In this document: piece after piece, positions 52,466 to 61,500 of the stretch
How positions within the stretch are numbered: position 1 is the stretch's first letter
How the letters are laid out: each line of letters starts with the position of its first letter
Assembly: GCA_947625355.1 (NCBI GenBank)
Contig: CANQOA010000003.1
Span: 35,033 to 99,032, forward strand
DNA from: an uncultured Oscillospiraceae bacterium
GTDB lineage: Bacteria > Bacillota > Clostridia > Oscillospirales > Oscillospiraceae
DNA length: 64,000 nucleotides
Direction: 5' to 3'
Notes under the pieces: generated by a model
The model's input: the letters and a program-made list of their open reading frames with translations, nothing else
What the model was told of the DNA's origin: nothing
Databases searched by the model: none
Made by a program: the position numbers and the translations under genes

Positions 52466-53334
52466 TGGCAACGCTTTTGAAGGGCGCGCCGGCGGCTCAG
52501 GCGCTGGCGGAGCGCACCGCGGAAAAGGCCGCCGCGCTGCGGGCGCACGGCGTGGTCCCCACCCTGGCGATCCTGCGGGTGGGCCAGCGGCCGGAGGATC
52601 TGAGCTACGAGCGCGGGGCCGTGAAGCGCTGCGACGCGGCGGGCGTGGCCGTGCGGTCCGTGGTGCTGCCCCCGGACGTGTCCCAGGCAGCGCTGGAGAC
52701 GGCCATCCGGGAATTGAACGCGGACGACGCCGTGCACGGGATCCTGCTGATGCGGCCCCTGCCCGCGCCGCTGGACGACGAGGCCGCCCGCCGTATCCTG
52801 GCCCCCGCCAAGGACGTGGACGGCATCACCGATCTCTCCCTGGCGGGCGTGTTTACCGGCGGCGGCCAGGGCTATGCCCCCTGCACCGCCCAGGCGGTGA
52901 TCGAACTGCTGCGGTATTATGGCGTCCCCATGAAGGGCGCCCGCGCCGTGGTGGTCGGGCGGAGCCTGGTGGTGGGCCGGCCGGCGGCCATGCTCCTGAT
53001 GGCCCAGGGCGCCACCGTCACCCTCTGCCACAGCGCCACCCATGACCTGACCGCCGAGACCCGCCGGGCCGACATCCTGGTGGCCGCCATCGGGAGGATG
53101 GGCTTTTTCGGCGCCGAGCACATCGGCCCCGGCGCGGCGGTGGTGGACGTGGGCATCCACGCCGACCCGGAGACCGGCAGGCTGCGGGGCGACGTGCGCT
53201 TCGAGGATGCGGAGCCCGTGGCGGGGGCCATCACCCCTGTGCCCGGCGGGCTGGGAGCCGTGACCACGGCGGTGCTGGTGGAGCATGTGGCGGAGGCCGC
53301 CGAAAAAGCCGTCCAGGGACGAAATAACCCTTGA
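52465..53334 (+). CDS. folD: Methylenetetrahydrofolate dehydrogenase, FolD family, cyclohydrolase site altered
   Basis: 289 residues. Typical FolD: AKDVDGIT, PCTAQAVIELLRYYG, VVVGRSLVVGRPAAMLL (NAD(P) site) and ITPVPGGLGAVTTAVL. In E. coli FolD the cyclohydrolase step uses Lys54 in YVxSK and Gln98 in QLPLP. Here the aligned segments read YERGA (Lys to Ala at 52) and MRPLP (Gln to Met), so only the dehydrogenase step is expected; the FchA-type neighbour would supply the other. The stop codon lies within the -35 box of the tRNA-Ser promoter. Confidence 0.92.
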   Translation: MATLLKGAPAAQALAERTAEKAAALRAHGVVPTLAILRVGQRPEDLSYERGAVKRCDAAGVAVRSVVLPPDVSQAALETAIRELNADDAVHGILLMRPLPAPLDDEAARRILAPAKDVDGITDLSLAGVFTGGGQGYAPCTAQAVIELLRYYGVPMKGARAVVVGRSLVVGRPAAMLLMAQGATVTLCHSATHDLTAETRRADILVAAIGRMGFFGAEHIGPGAAVVDVGIHADPETGRLRGDVRFEDAEPVAGAITPVPGGLGAVTTAVLVEHVAEAAEKAVQGRNNP

Positions 53335-53359
53335 CTTTCCCGATCTGTCCGATTATAAT
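53331..53359 (+). promoter_or_regulatory. tRNA-Ser promoter
   Basis: TTGACT (53331-53336), 17-bp spacer, TATAAT (53354-53359), overlapping the folD stop. Confidence 0.85.
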
Positions 53360-53395
53360 AAACAAGCTTGAATTGCATAGCAGTTCGACCGGTAT

Positions 53396-53488
53396 GGAGA
53401 AGTCGCGTAGCCTGGTCGAGCGCGCACGATTGGAAATCGTGTATACCCCATAAGGGTATCGAGGGTTCGAATCCCTCCTTCTCCGCCA
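53396..53488 (+). tRNA. tRNA-Ser (anticodon GGA), CCA encoded
   Basis: Acceptor GGAGAAG (53396-53402) pairs with CTTCTCC (53478-53484), then discriminator G and encoded CCA. Anticodon loop TTGGAAA reads GGA in a five-pair stem; a long variable arm (TACCCCATAAGGGTA) marks a class II serine tRNA; the T loop is GGTTCGAATCC. Confidence 0.97.
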
Positions 53489-53491
53489 CGC

Positions 53492-53530
53492 AAAGCCTTG
53501 CAGCCCTAGGGCCGCAAGGCTTTGACCTTT
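53492..53530 (+). terminator. Hairpin after tRNA-Ser
   Basis: Ten-base-pair stem AAAGCCTTGC/GCAAGGCTTT (53492-53501 with 53514-53523) and short pyrimidine tail. Confidence 0.7.
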
Positions 53531-53847
53531 CTCCGGATCCTCCGCCGGCGGGCCGTTTTCGCTCGGGGCAGAGGCACCAAAAGGGCCAAAATGGACCGCT
53601 TGGGGCGGGTTTGTGTAGTCAAAATGTGGTCAAAAAATCCCGGCGCTTTGGGCGCCGGGACGCTATTTTCCTGAGGGGCGGCCGGGCAGCCGCCCGGGTG
53701 GTCTGGGTGAGATCATGCCACGGGAAGCCGGCGGCGTCAAGTTTCTGGCGCTGGGCTCGATAGCCCGGGCGAGCTGGCCCCTGAGATCAGCGATAGCTCT
53801 TTTCAGACCGCGAAAAAGGGCAGGCGCCGGCAGCGCCCGCCGTTCAT
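53531..53847. other. Intergenic stretch downstream of tRNA-Ser, no gene seen
   Basis: About 320 bp with no supported ORF; the frames that cross it are short and lack ribosome sites. It holds a hairpin at 53638-53660 and GC-rich inverted repeats near 53676-53700. Sequence next to a tRNA 3' end is a common integration site, but no integrase or repeated tRNA tail was found. Confidence 0.5.
53632..53660 (-). terminator. Terminator of the transglutaminase-GH29-cutC operon
   Basis: Perfect 9-bp stem (53638-53646 with 53652-53660) followed on the minus strand by six T (53632-53637). It lies 190 bp beyond the last gene. Confidence 0.75.
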
Positions 53848-56286
53848 CTATCCTCCCGCGATGTCCGCCGCCAGGGCCGCCGCGCCGGTGAAGTACCCGG
53901 CGCAGGCGAAGCGGCTGCCGCCGTCCGCCATCACCGCCAGCAGCGGCCATACATCCGGCTCCAGGAACAGCCGCCGGGCCAGCTCTTCGCCGGCGCCGTC
54001 CCGGTCATAGACCACCCGCGCCCCCGGCCAGGCGCGCCGCAGCGCCGCCATGTCCGGGCCCCGCAGCTCCTCCTCCCGCCGGAGGACCAGCACCAGCCGC
54101 CCCGCCGGCAGGGCCGTCAGCTCCGTCAATAAATGCTCCCTGGGCTCCCCCGCCGGGCCGGGCCATATCCAGATGGCCGGCGCAAGCTCCGCCGAGGACA
54201 CCGGCCGGCCGGCCTCATCCGCCAGGGCGAACGGCTCCAGGGGGATGTCCGCGCGCATCTGCCCCGGGGCGGGCTCCCGCACCGTCAGCGGCAGCGTCAG
54301 GGTCCTGTCCGGCTCCAGCAAGAATTCCCGCACCGACACCAGCTGGCCTCCGTCCGGCAGCCGCCGGGCCGTCGTCAGCCGCCAGAAGCCCGCCGGCAGC
54401 GCCGGGCGATAGTCCGTCTCCATCTCCCACAGCCGCCACCGGTCCCCTTCCCGCCGGGCCAGGGACCAGTCCGCGCCGCAGCGGGGCGGCGGCCCCGCCG
54501 GGGCCGTCAGCTCCAGCCGCCCCATGGGCTCGGGGGACACCGGCCGCCAGGCCCCGTCCCGCCAGCGCTCCACGGCGTTCCGATTCCGGTCCAGCCGCGC
54601 CGGGACGCCGTAGGCCCGCAGCGTCGCCGCCAGCATCACCGCCTGGCCCCGGGTATCCGCCCGGCCCATGGCCAGCATGGCCGCCGGCGCGGCCCACAGG
54701 GGCGGATACCAGCAGCCGCCTCCATCGCTGTATCGCCACCGGATGAAGGCCGGCAGCCACCGAGCCTCCCCCTCCAGCAGCGTCGGCGGCGTGGCCGCCC
54801 GCAGAGCCTCCCGCCAGGGGGCCAGCCGCTCCATCCCCAGCCGGGGGCACAGCACGCCCTCCCGGAACATCTCCCCGCCCGCATAGGGCATCGCCAGGCG
54901 GAGGTGCTCCTCCAGCGTCTCGAAGGTCACGTCCCGCAGATCCTTTTCCGTCAGCGAGGCGATCAGCTGCGCCGCCATGTCCCGCTCCGGGCCCTCATGG
55001 GCCTGGTAGAACCGCCACAGCTGGCCGGCGTTGCCCGCCGCGGCCGCGAACCAGCCGCTCCAGGGCTCCCCCGCCGCGGCATACTCGTCTCTGGCCCAGG
55101 CTGCCGCCCGTTGGGCGCGGCGCTCGGCACAGGCGGCGCGCACTTCTTCGGCCTTCGCCCGCAGGTCCGGCGCAAGGCGGCTCCCGGCATGGGGATCGGG
55201 CGGGGCGGGCGCGTAGTCCGCCTGCCAGGCCCCCTCCGCCAGGGGTGCGAGAGCGAGCGACAGCGGCCCGCCGCCCCCTCCCAGGACCGCGTCCATTCCC
55301 GCATACAGCCCGTCCTTTCCAGCCTCCAGGCGGTACGTGCCCGCTCCCAGGCGGGAGGATATCCGCCCGGCGTCGTCCGTATGGAGCGTCAGCACCGGCC
55401 GGAAGGCCGCCATATTCACCACTGAGGCGGTGACCTCCGCCCCCGATACCGGCGCGCCGGTCCCGTCCAGGACCGTCACATCCAGGGGATAGGTCCGGGC
55501 GTACCGGTCCGTGACGGCATAGAGCCGGGCGCAGCCCTCCCGCCCCGCCGGAGGGTCGGCGGCGCAGTCGAAAAAGGTCCGGTAGTGGACCATGGGCGCC
55601 CGGGCGGCGGCGGCCGTGAACCAGCCCCGGTCCAGTACCTGCTCCGGCTCGCAGGCTCCCAGATACCGCCAGCGGCCCCCAGCCCACGCCTCCACCCAGG
55701 CGTGGTTGTCGTCGCAGTGGGCCCACCAGGGCACGTATACCTGCCGGGCGGCGATGCCCACGCTGCGCAGGGCGGTGACGAGAAACACCGACTCCTCCCC
55801 GCACCGGCCGATGCCGCTGTGATAGGCCGTCAGAGGACTCTCCGTGCGTTCGTCGCTGGCCCGGTAGGTCATGTGTTCGCCGCACCAGCGGTTCACCGCC
55901 AGCACCGCGTCCTCCTCCCCCAGGCCCTCCACCACCGGCCGCAGCCGGTCGAAGAAAAACCGCCGGCAGTCCGTCAGGTCCTCCGAGTTCACCCGGGGGT
56001 ACCACACGAAGTGCAAAAACAGCTCCTCCGGCAGGTCCCGGCAGTAGGGGCTGTGCCGCCGCAGCCACAGGGCGTGGGCGGCATATCCCGCCGCCGCGGT
56101 GATGGCCGGGCCGCCCACGTCCGCCAAAGGCAGCGTGGCGAAGGCCAGCTCCATCAGCGCCCGCGTGTCCGGATCGGGCGCGCCGTCCAGCGCCGCCTCC
56201 AGCGCCGCTCGCACGTCCCCCACGGTCCCGACGGCCGATGCCCACATCTCGCGGGCCATGGTCCGCGTGCTCTTTGCCAGGATCAT
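53848..56286 (-). CDS. Transglutaminase-like protein with duplicated domain
   Basis: 812 residues, no signal peptide. A transglutaminase/protease core with Cys162 (RCGEESVF), His195 (DDNHAWVEAW) and Glu213 in GACEPE in the usual Asp position. A beta-sandwich (about 265-370) follows, then a helical region and a second, degenerate transglutaminase-like segment near 570-600 (DTRGQAVMLAATLRAYGVPARLDRN) without the Cys. A C-terminal thioredoxin-like tail is possible (from about 700). It overlaps the GH29 start (ATGA). Such proteins in gut Clostridia accompany glycosidases; the substrate is unknown. Confidence 0.78.
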   Translation of the reverse strand: MILAKSTRTMAREMWASAVGTVGDVRAALEAALDGAPDPDTRALMELAFATLPLADVGGPAITAAAGYAAHALWLRRHSPYCRDLPEELFLHFVWYPRVNSEDLTDCRRFFFDRLRPVVEGLGEEDAVLAVNRWCGEHMTYRASDERTESPLTAYHSGIGRCGEESVFLVTALRSVGIAARQVYVPWWAHCDDNHAWVEAWAGGRWRYLGACEPEQVLDRGWFTAAAARAPMVHYRTFFDCAADPPAGREGCARLYAVTDRYARTYPLDVTVLDGTGAPVSGAEVTASVVNMAAFRPVLTLHTDDAGRISSRLGAGTYRLEAGKDGLYAGMDAVLGGGGGPLSLALAPLAEGAWQADYAPAPPDPHAGSRLAPDLRAKAEEVRAACAERRAQRAAAWARDEYAAAGEPWSGWFAAAAGNAGQLWRFYQAHEGPERDMAAQLIASLTEKDLRDVTFETLEEHLRLAMPYAGGEMFREGVLCPRLGMERLAPWREALRAATPPTLLEGEARWLPAFIRWRYSDGGGCWYPPLWAAPAAMLAMGRADTRGQAVMLAATLRAYGVPARLDRNRNAVERWRDGAWRPVSPEPMGRLELTAPAGPPPRCGADWSLARREGDRWRLWEMETDYRPALPAGFWRLTTARRLPDGGQLVSVREFLLEPDRTLTLPLTVREPAPGQMRADIPLEPFALADEAGRPVSSAELAPAIWIWPGPAGEPREHLLTELTALPAGRLVLVLRREEELRGPDMAALRRAWPGARVVYDRDGAGEELARRLFLEPDVWPLLAVMADGGSRFACAGYFTGAAALAADIAGG

Positions 56287-57596
56287 GCCAGCTCCACCTT
56301 CAGCACCGTATCCGTCTCATCGGGCAGCACTGGGTCCGGACCCAGGTCCAAAAAGCAGATGTCCGGATAGTCCGAATGGACCCAGCTGGACGACACGGGC
56401 ACGTCCCGCCCGTCCGCCAGGCAGGTGACAGACCGGATCTGCTCCCGGCGTATCATGGGCACCGGCAGGGGCCCCAGGGCGTTTTCATACACATGCAGGT
56501 ACAGCGTATCCCCCCGCCGGGTGATGCGGCCCCAGTCCGGCTTGGGAAGGCCCGCCTCGCCGCAGCCGACGACGCTCTCCCGGTTGCGCTCCATCCACCG
56601 GGCGATGCCGTCCAGGATGGCGGCGGGCTCCGGCGGGAAAGCGCCGGTCTCCGTGGGGCCCACGTTCAGGATCATGTTCCCGCCCCGGCTGACGCACTCC
56701 ACCAGCTTTTTCACCAGCAGGCCGGCGGGCTTGAAATAGTGGTCGTTGCGCGCGTAGCCCCAGTTGTTGTTCATGGTCACGCAGCTCTCCCAGTACAGCG
56801 GCCGCCCCTCCCGGTCCCGGAGGCCCTCCGGGGGGATCATCTTCTCCGGGGTGACGAAGTCCCCGTGCCAGGGGGTGGGGGCGCACTCATAGAGGGAGCC
56901 GAAGCCTTCGCCGCTGGCCTCCAGGCGGTTGTCGAGGATGATCCCCGGCTGGAGGGAGCGGACCATGTCCGCCAGCTCCGCCGCCCGCCATTTGGCCCCG
57001 GTCATCTCGCCGTAGCTGAAGTCGAACCACATCAGGTCCAGCTTCCCATAGTTGGAGCACAGCTCCCGCACCTGGCCGTGCATATAGTCCAGGTACCGCC
57101 CGAAGTCCCGGCCCTCGTTTCCCGCCGACGGATCGTCCCGCAGGGGATGGTGCCAGTCCCCATAATGGGGGTAATCCGGATGGTGCCAGTCCAGCAGCGA
57201 ATAGTAGAGCCCCACCCGCAGCCCCTCGGCCCGGAACGCGTCCAGGAATTCCCGCACCAGATCCCGCCCGCAGGGGGTATTGGTGGACTTATAGTCCGTC
57301 AGCGCCGAGTCGAACAGGCAGAACCCGTCATGGTGCTTGGCGGTCAGCACGGCATAGCCCATGCCGGCGGCCTTGGCGGCGCGGGCCCAGGCGCGCGGGT
57401 CGTACTCCCGGGCCTCGAACTGCTCGAAATAGGGCCGATAGGCCGCCTCGTCCATCCGCTCCACGCTGCGCACCCACTCGCCCCGGGCGGGCAGGGCGTA
57501 CAGCCCGAAGTGGACGAACAGCCCGAACCGGGCCTGGCGGAACCAACTCATCCGCCGCTCATATGTCTCCCGATCGAACCGATACATCCCGCTCAC
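56283..57596 (-). CDS. Alpha-L-fucosidase, GH29
   Basis: 437 residues. GH29 barrel with WFRQARFGLFVHFGLYALPARGEW, GMGYAVLTAKHHDGFCLFDS, and nucleophile Asp192 in LDLMWFDFSYG; later GGNMILNVGP. It releases L-fucose from host or plant glycans. There is no signal peptide, so it acts on imported oligosaccharides. The start overlaps the cutC stop (ATGA). The length is short, with a small beta domain at the C-terminus. Confidence 0.93.
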   Translation of the reverse strand: MSGMYRFDRETYERRMSWFRQARFGLFVHFGLYALPARGEWVRSVERMDEAAYRPYFEQFEAREYDPRAWARAAKAAGMGYAVLTAKHHDGFCLFDSALTDYKSTNTPCGRDLVREFLDAFRAEGLRVGLYYSLLDWHHPDYPHYGDWHHPLRDDPSAGNEGRDFGRYLDYMHGQVRELCSNYGKLDLMWFDFSYGEMTGAKWRAAELADMVRSLQPGIILDNRLEASGEGFGSLYECAPTPWHGDFVTPEKMIPPEGLRDREGRPLYWESCVTMNNNWGYARNDHYFKPAGLLVKKLVECVSRGGNMILNVGPTETGAFPPEPAAILDGIARWMERNRESVVGCGEAGLPKPDWGRITRRGDTLYLHVYENALGPLPVPMIRREQIRSVTCLADGRDVPVSSSWVHSDYPDICFLDLGPDPVLPDETDTVLKVELA

Positions 57597-58342
57597 CCCC
57601 CGAGGCGCCGGAGGAACGCCGCCACGTCCTCGGCATGGGTCAGGCTGAACCGGTCCTCCGGCGGATAGATGGCGCCGCCGAAATAGATGGCCGTGTTGCC
57701 GTCACAGCTGCGGTCATACTCCGTCCGGTGCATGGCGCTGTGCATCCAGGGCAGCCCCAGCATCTCCCGGCACCAGGCGGCGTTGTCCGCGCTGATGCCG
57801 CCGCCGGGCAGGATCTCGATGCGCCCCGCGGCGTGCTCGGCCATGGCGCGGATGGTACCGATCCCCTCCGGCACGGTGGGCCGCTGGCCGCTGGTCAGCA
57901 CGCGGGTCACCCCCAGCCCGATCAGCGTGTCCAGCGCCGCCAGGGGGTCCGGCGTCACGTCGATGGCCCGGTGGAACACCGACTGCAGCGGTCCCACCGC
58001 CTCCAGCATCCGCGCCGTGCGCTCCGCGTCCACGGTCCCGTCCTCGTGCAGAAAGCCGAACACGATCCCGTCCGCCCCATGCTCCCGGAACAGCCGCGCG
58101 TCCTCCAGCATGGTCTCGAACTCCGTCTCCGTATAGCAAAAGCCCCCCTCCCGGGGCCGCACCATACACATCACCGGCAGCGCCGGCGCATGGCGTTTGA
58201 CGGTCAGCAGCGCCCCCAGCGTGGGCGTGAGCCCGCCGTGGAACAGGTCGGAATTGAGCTCCACCCGCGCCGCGCCGCCCGTATAGGCCGCCAGCGCGTC
58301 CTCCGCGGAGCCGCAGCATACCTCCAGCATGATCTTGTCCAT
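57593..58342 (-). CDS. cutC: CutC family protein
   Basis: 249 residues, ATG after CGGGAGGGCGACAT. TIM-barrel with EVCCGSAEDALAAYTGGAARVELNSDLFHGGLTPT, MVRPREGGFCYT, DGIVFGFL, VFHRAIDV and VLTSGQ, all CutC signatures. The name copper homeostasis protein comes from E. coli, but the role is not established and barrels of this type may act on sugars. Heading an operon with a fucosidase supports a carbohydrate link. Confidence 0.93.
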   Translation of the reverse strand: MDKIMLEVCCGSAEDALAAYTGGAARVELNSDLFHGGLTPTLGALLTVKRHAPALPVMCMVRPREGGFCYTETEFETMLEDARLFREHGADGIVFGFLHEDGTVDAERTARMLEAVGPLQSVFHRAIDVTPDPLAALDTLIGLGVTRVLTSGQRPTVPEGIGTIRAMAEHAAGRIEILPGGGISADNAAWCREMLGLPWMHSAMHRTEYDRSCDGNTAIYFGGAIYPPEDRFSLTHAEDVAAFLRRLGG

Positions 58343-58383
58343 ATGTCGCCCTCCCGAATCGGTGTTATCTTTATTGTAACTTG

Positions 58384-58412
58384 ATTATAGCACGCGGAGG
58401 AGGGCTTGCCCA
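58384..58412 (-). promoter_or_regulatory. cutC operon promoter
   Basis: Minus strand: TATAAT (58384-58389) with TGGGCA (58407-58412) at 17 bp. Confidence 0.55.
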
Positions 58413-58469
58413 CCCCGCAAAATGATGTGCGCGGATTTTTCCGGGTGGGTCCTACCCTCCCCAAACGAC

Positions 58470-58503
58470 AAAACGAGCGCCCCGCTGAAAAACGGGGCGC
58501 TCG
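58470..58503 (-). terminator. Terminator of surface protein B
   Basis: Perfect 11-bp stem (58474-58484 with 58493-58503), 8-nt loop, TTTT on the minus strand. Confidence 0.85.
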
Positions 58504-58590
58504 CCACAGTATCGAATCAATGCCAAATCTCTCGGCGGGACAGAAGCGGGGCATGCCCCGCTCCCTTGGGGCGGTCCCGCCGGGTCCCGG

Positions 58591-61500
58591 TCACTTCACG
58601 TCGCCGGTGAGGTCGGTCCAGGTGATCATTCCGTATTTGCCGTTGTGCTCCTTGACGGACCAGACCCAGCCGTACACGGCGTCCTTATGCCAGCCGCCCC
58701 GGACGCGGCCGGGAGCGGGGGACTCACCCTCGGTCTCGAAATAGTACAGGCCTCCGGCCCACGCGCTCTTGGTATCGTGGGCGCCGGTCTTTTCGTTATA
58801 GTACCCCTTGACCGCGGGGCAGTTGTACACGCCGGTCACCATGACGCCTTCCGCGTTCATGAAGTACCAGATGCCGCGCTTGCTCATGACCCAGGTGTTC
58901 TTCACGGCCTCGCCGTCGACGAAGTAGAACCAGCTCTTGCCATCGTCGCCCTTGACCCAGCCCTTGCGGGACACGGGAGGCTCGGGCACGTCGGTCCCGG
59001 GCTTCTCAGCCAGGCCCTTGACGGCCGCGTTCAGCGCGTCGGTGGCACGGTCCACCTCGGACTGGGCGGCGTTGGCGTTGGCCGCGACCCCTCGCGCGTC
59101 GGCCAGGGCCTCGTCATACGCTTTCTTGGACTCGTCGGTGTACTCCTTGGCTGGGTCCAGGGCCGCCTCGGCTCTCTCGATAGCCACCTTCAGCGCGGTG
59201 GTGTCGGCCGCACGGGCGACCAGCTTGCCGATGTAGGTCTCCATCTGCCGGACAGCGGCGTCGATGTAGAACTGGCGGTCAGCCCCGTAGACATGGGCCG
59301 CCACGACGGCCTCGGCCCACTGGACGGCGGTCATCGCCGCGGCGTCCACCGCGGAAATGCCGCCCACACTGGGAACGCCGGCGGCCGCCAGGGCGTGGGT
59401 CCAGTCATACCAGGAGGAGTGGGTGTAATCCCCCTCCACGAAGCCCTTCGCCTTGGCGATCAGCGCCTGCATGGCGGAGTAATCGCCGGCGGGCGTCAGC
59501 TCGTCAAGGGCCGTCAGGATGGCCTCCGCCTTGCTCTTGGCGTCGGCGCGGGCGCTGGAGACGTTGGGCGCCGTACCGTCAAACTTCGCCGCCTCGTCCA
59601 GGGCCTCCTTCACGGCGAGCTGCAGGGCGGCCAGCTGGGTATCCAGATAATTCTGGGGGGCGTTGTCCTTGGCCATCGACTCATAGCCGGCGGCCTTGGC
59701 GATCGCCTTGCGCAGGGATGCATACTCGGCGCTCTCGGCCGCGGCGCCCACGTGGATGTTCAGCGTGATGGCGGGGACGGCGGCCTGCTCGGGTCCCACG
59801 GAGATGACGCTGGCCTCGTCCTTATGGCCGCTGCCGCTGTTGAAGGCGCTGTTGCCGGCAACATAGATCCTGGCGGTCCAGTCGCCCGCGACCAGCTTCA
59901 CAGCGGACCCGTCGATGGAGTCGGTGCTGCACGTGCCGTTGGCGAACTTGAACTCGGCCAGATAGAAGCCCTCGCCGCTGGCGCCGTCCTTGAACTCATG
60001 CCGGAAGCGCTCCTTGCCGCTGGGGTCGCTGATCACCAGCGTCGCGTCGTTGAACCGGTCGGCGTCCGTGATCTTGCGGCTGATGGCGACATACATCGTG
60101 TCCTCATCCACGTCGTAGGCGTTGAAGAAGCCGATGTCGGGCGCGTCGCTGTTGGCGCCGAAGTAGCCGGCGTAGCCGTCATAGACCGTGGGGCCGGTGT
60201 AGCTCTTGTTCAGGGTGATGGTGATCTCGCCGGCCTTCTTGGGCTCCAGCACCTCGGAGTTGCTCCCATCCTTGGGATGGCCGCCCCAGAGGGTGACGGT
60301 GATCCTGTCGCCGCTGTTCAGCTGCAGGTCCTTCTGCATATAGAGGAACTCGGTGTCCTGGAGATTGTAGCTGCCGGAGCCGACAGAGCCGCTCTGGATC
60401 TTGCCGTCGGCGCCGTTGACGTGGTACAGCACCGCCGCGGGGCCCTTGCCGTTGTCGGCCAGCGCCTTCACGGCCTCCGCGTCGTTGACGCTGTAGGTCA
60501 CATAGTAGACGTGGTCGTCGGCGCTGGTGTTGTACGCGAGAGAACGCAGCACATAGGAGATGCCGTTGAAGGTGACGGCGGGCTCGCGGGAGGCGGAGCC
60601 GGCCTGCTGGGCGTCGACCACGCTGTTGCCCACCACAGAGTACAGGGTCAGGTCATAGGGCATGGTGGTGATCTTCGCGTCCTCAAAGGTGAGGATCAGG
60701 ATGTTGACGTCATACAGGGACGCCTGCTCGGGACCGGCCTCGATCAGCGTCTTGGCAAGCGCCAGGAAGGTCGCGACCGCCTCGTTGTCACAGCCGGCGG
60801 ACTTGACGTGATCCCACAGCTTCCAAGCGGTGTCATAGGCGGCGGTGTTCGCCTCGCCGGCGTAATCCCTGCCGGCGGCCTCGATATCGCCCTCCAGACG
60901 GGAGACGATGGTCTGCAGGCGGTCCAGATCGGCCTTGCCGGCCATGGACGCCTTGGCGTACTCGTTGTTGGCCGCGGTGATGCCGTCGGCGGCGCTCTCA
61001 TAGGGTTTGCCCAGGCGCTCGACCGCCTGGAACAGCGCCATGACCCGCTCGTGGCTGTCCTCGCCCAAGGTGTCCGCCAGGCGGGCGGCGCCGACTGCCT
61101 CGGCCAGCTTCGCGCGATACGCCGGCTGCAGGGCCATGTTCCAGTTCAGCCATCCGCTGGGGCTGGGCGTCCACTCCGCATCGCCCTCCTGGGCGGTCAC
61201 AAGATCCAGCCAGCTGTCGACGCTCTCGCCCGTGCCGACCGTATCTTTCAGAGCCGTCCACGCGAGCTTCGCCCGCTCCGCGGCGGTGGCCTTCTCGGAG
61301 ACCGCGTCCAGCAGATCGGTAACGGCCTTGATGTGGCTCTTGACCGTCTCGGTGGTGAGGATACCGTCCCACGCGCCGCCGTCGCGGATGTGGGCCCGGT
61401 CCTCGAGAAGCTGCTCCAGCGCGGCCTCGACGGCGGCCCGACCGCAGTCGCCGTCGCCGTTCACATGATACCTGGAGCCGATGCCGGGGATGATCTGCTG

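Noticed and set aside
53396..53850. Possible integration site at the 3' end of tRNA-Ser
   Set aside because: No integrase adjacent and no second copy of the tRNA tail seen in the window.
53663..53950. 95-codon minus-strand frame downstream of the transglutaminase-like gene
   Set aside because: Overlaps the 3' end of the real gene in another frame, with no ribosome site or recognisable domain.
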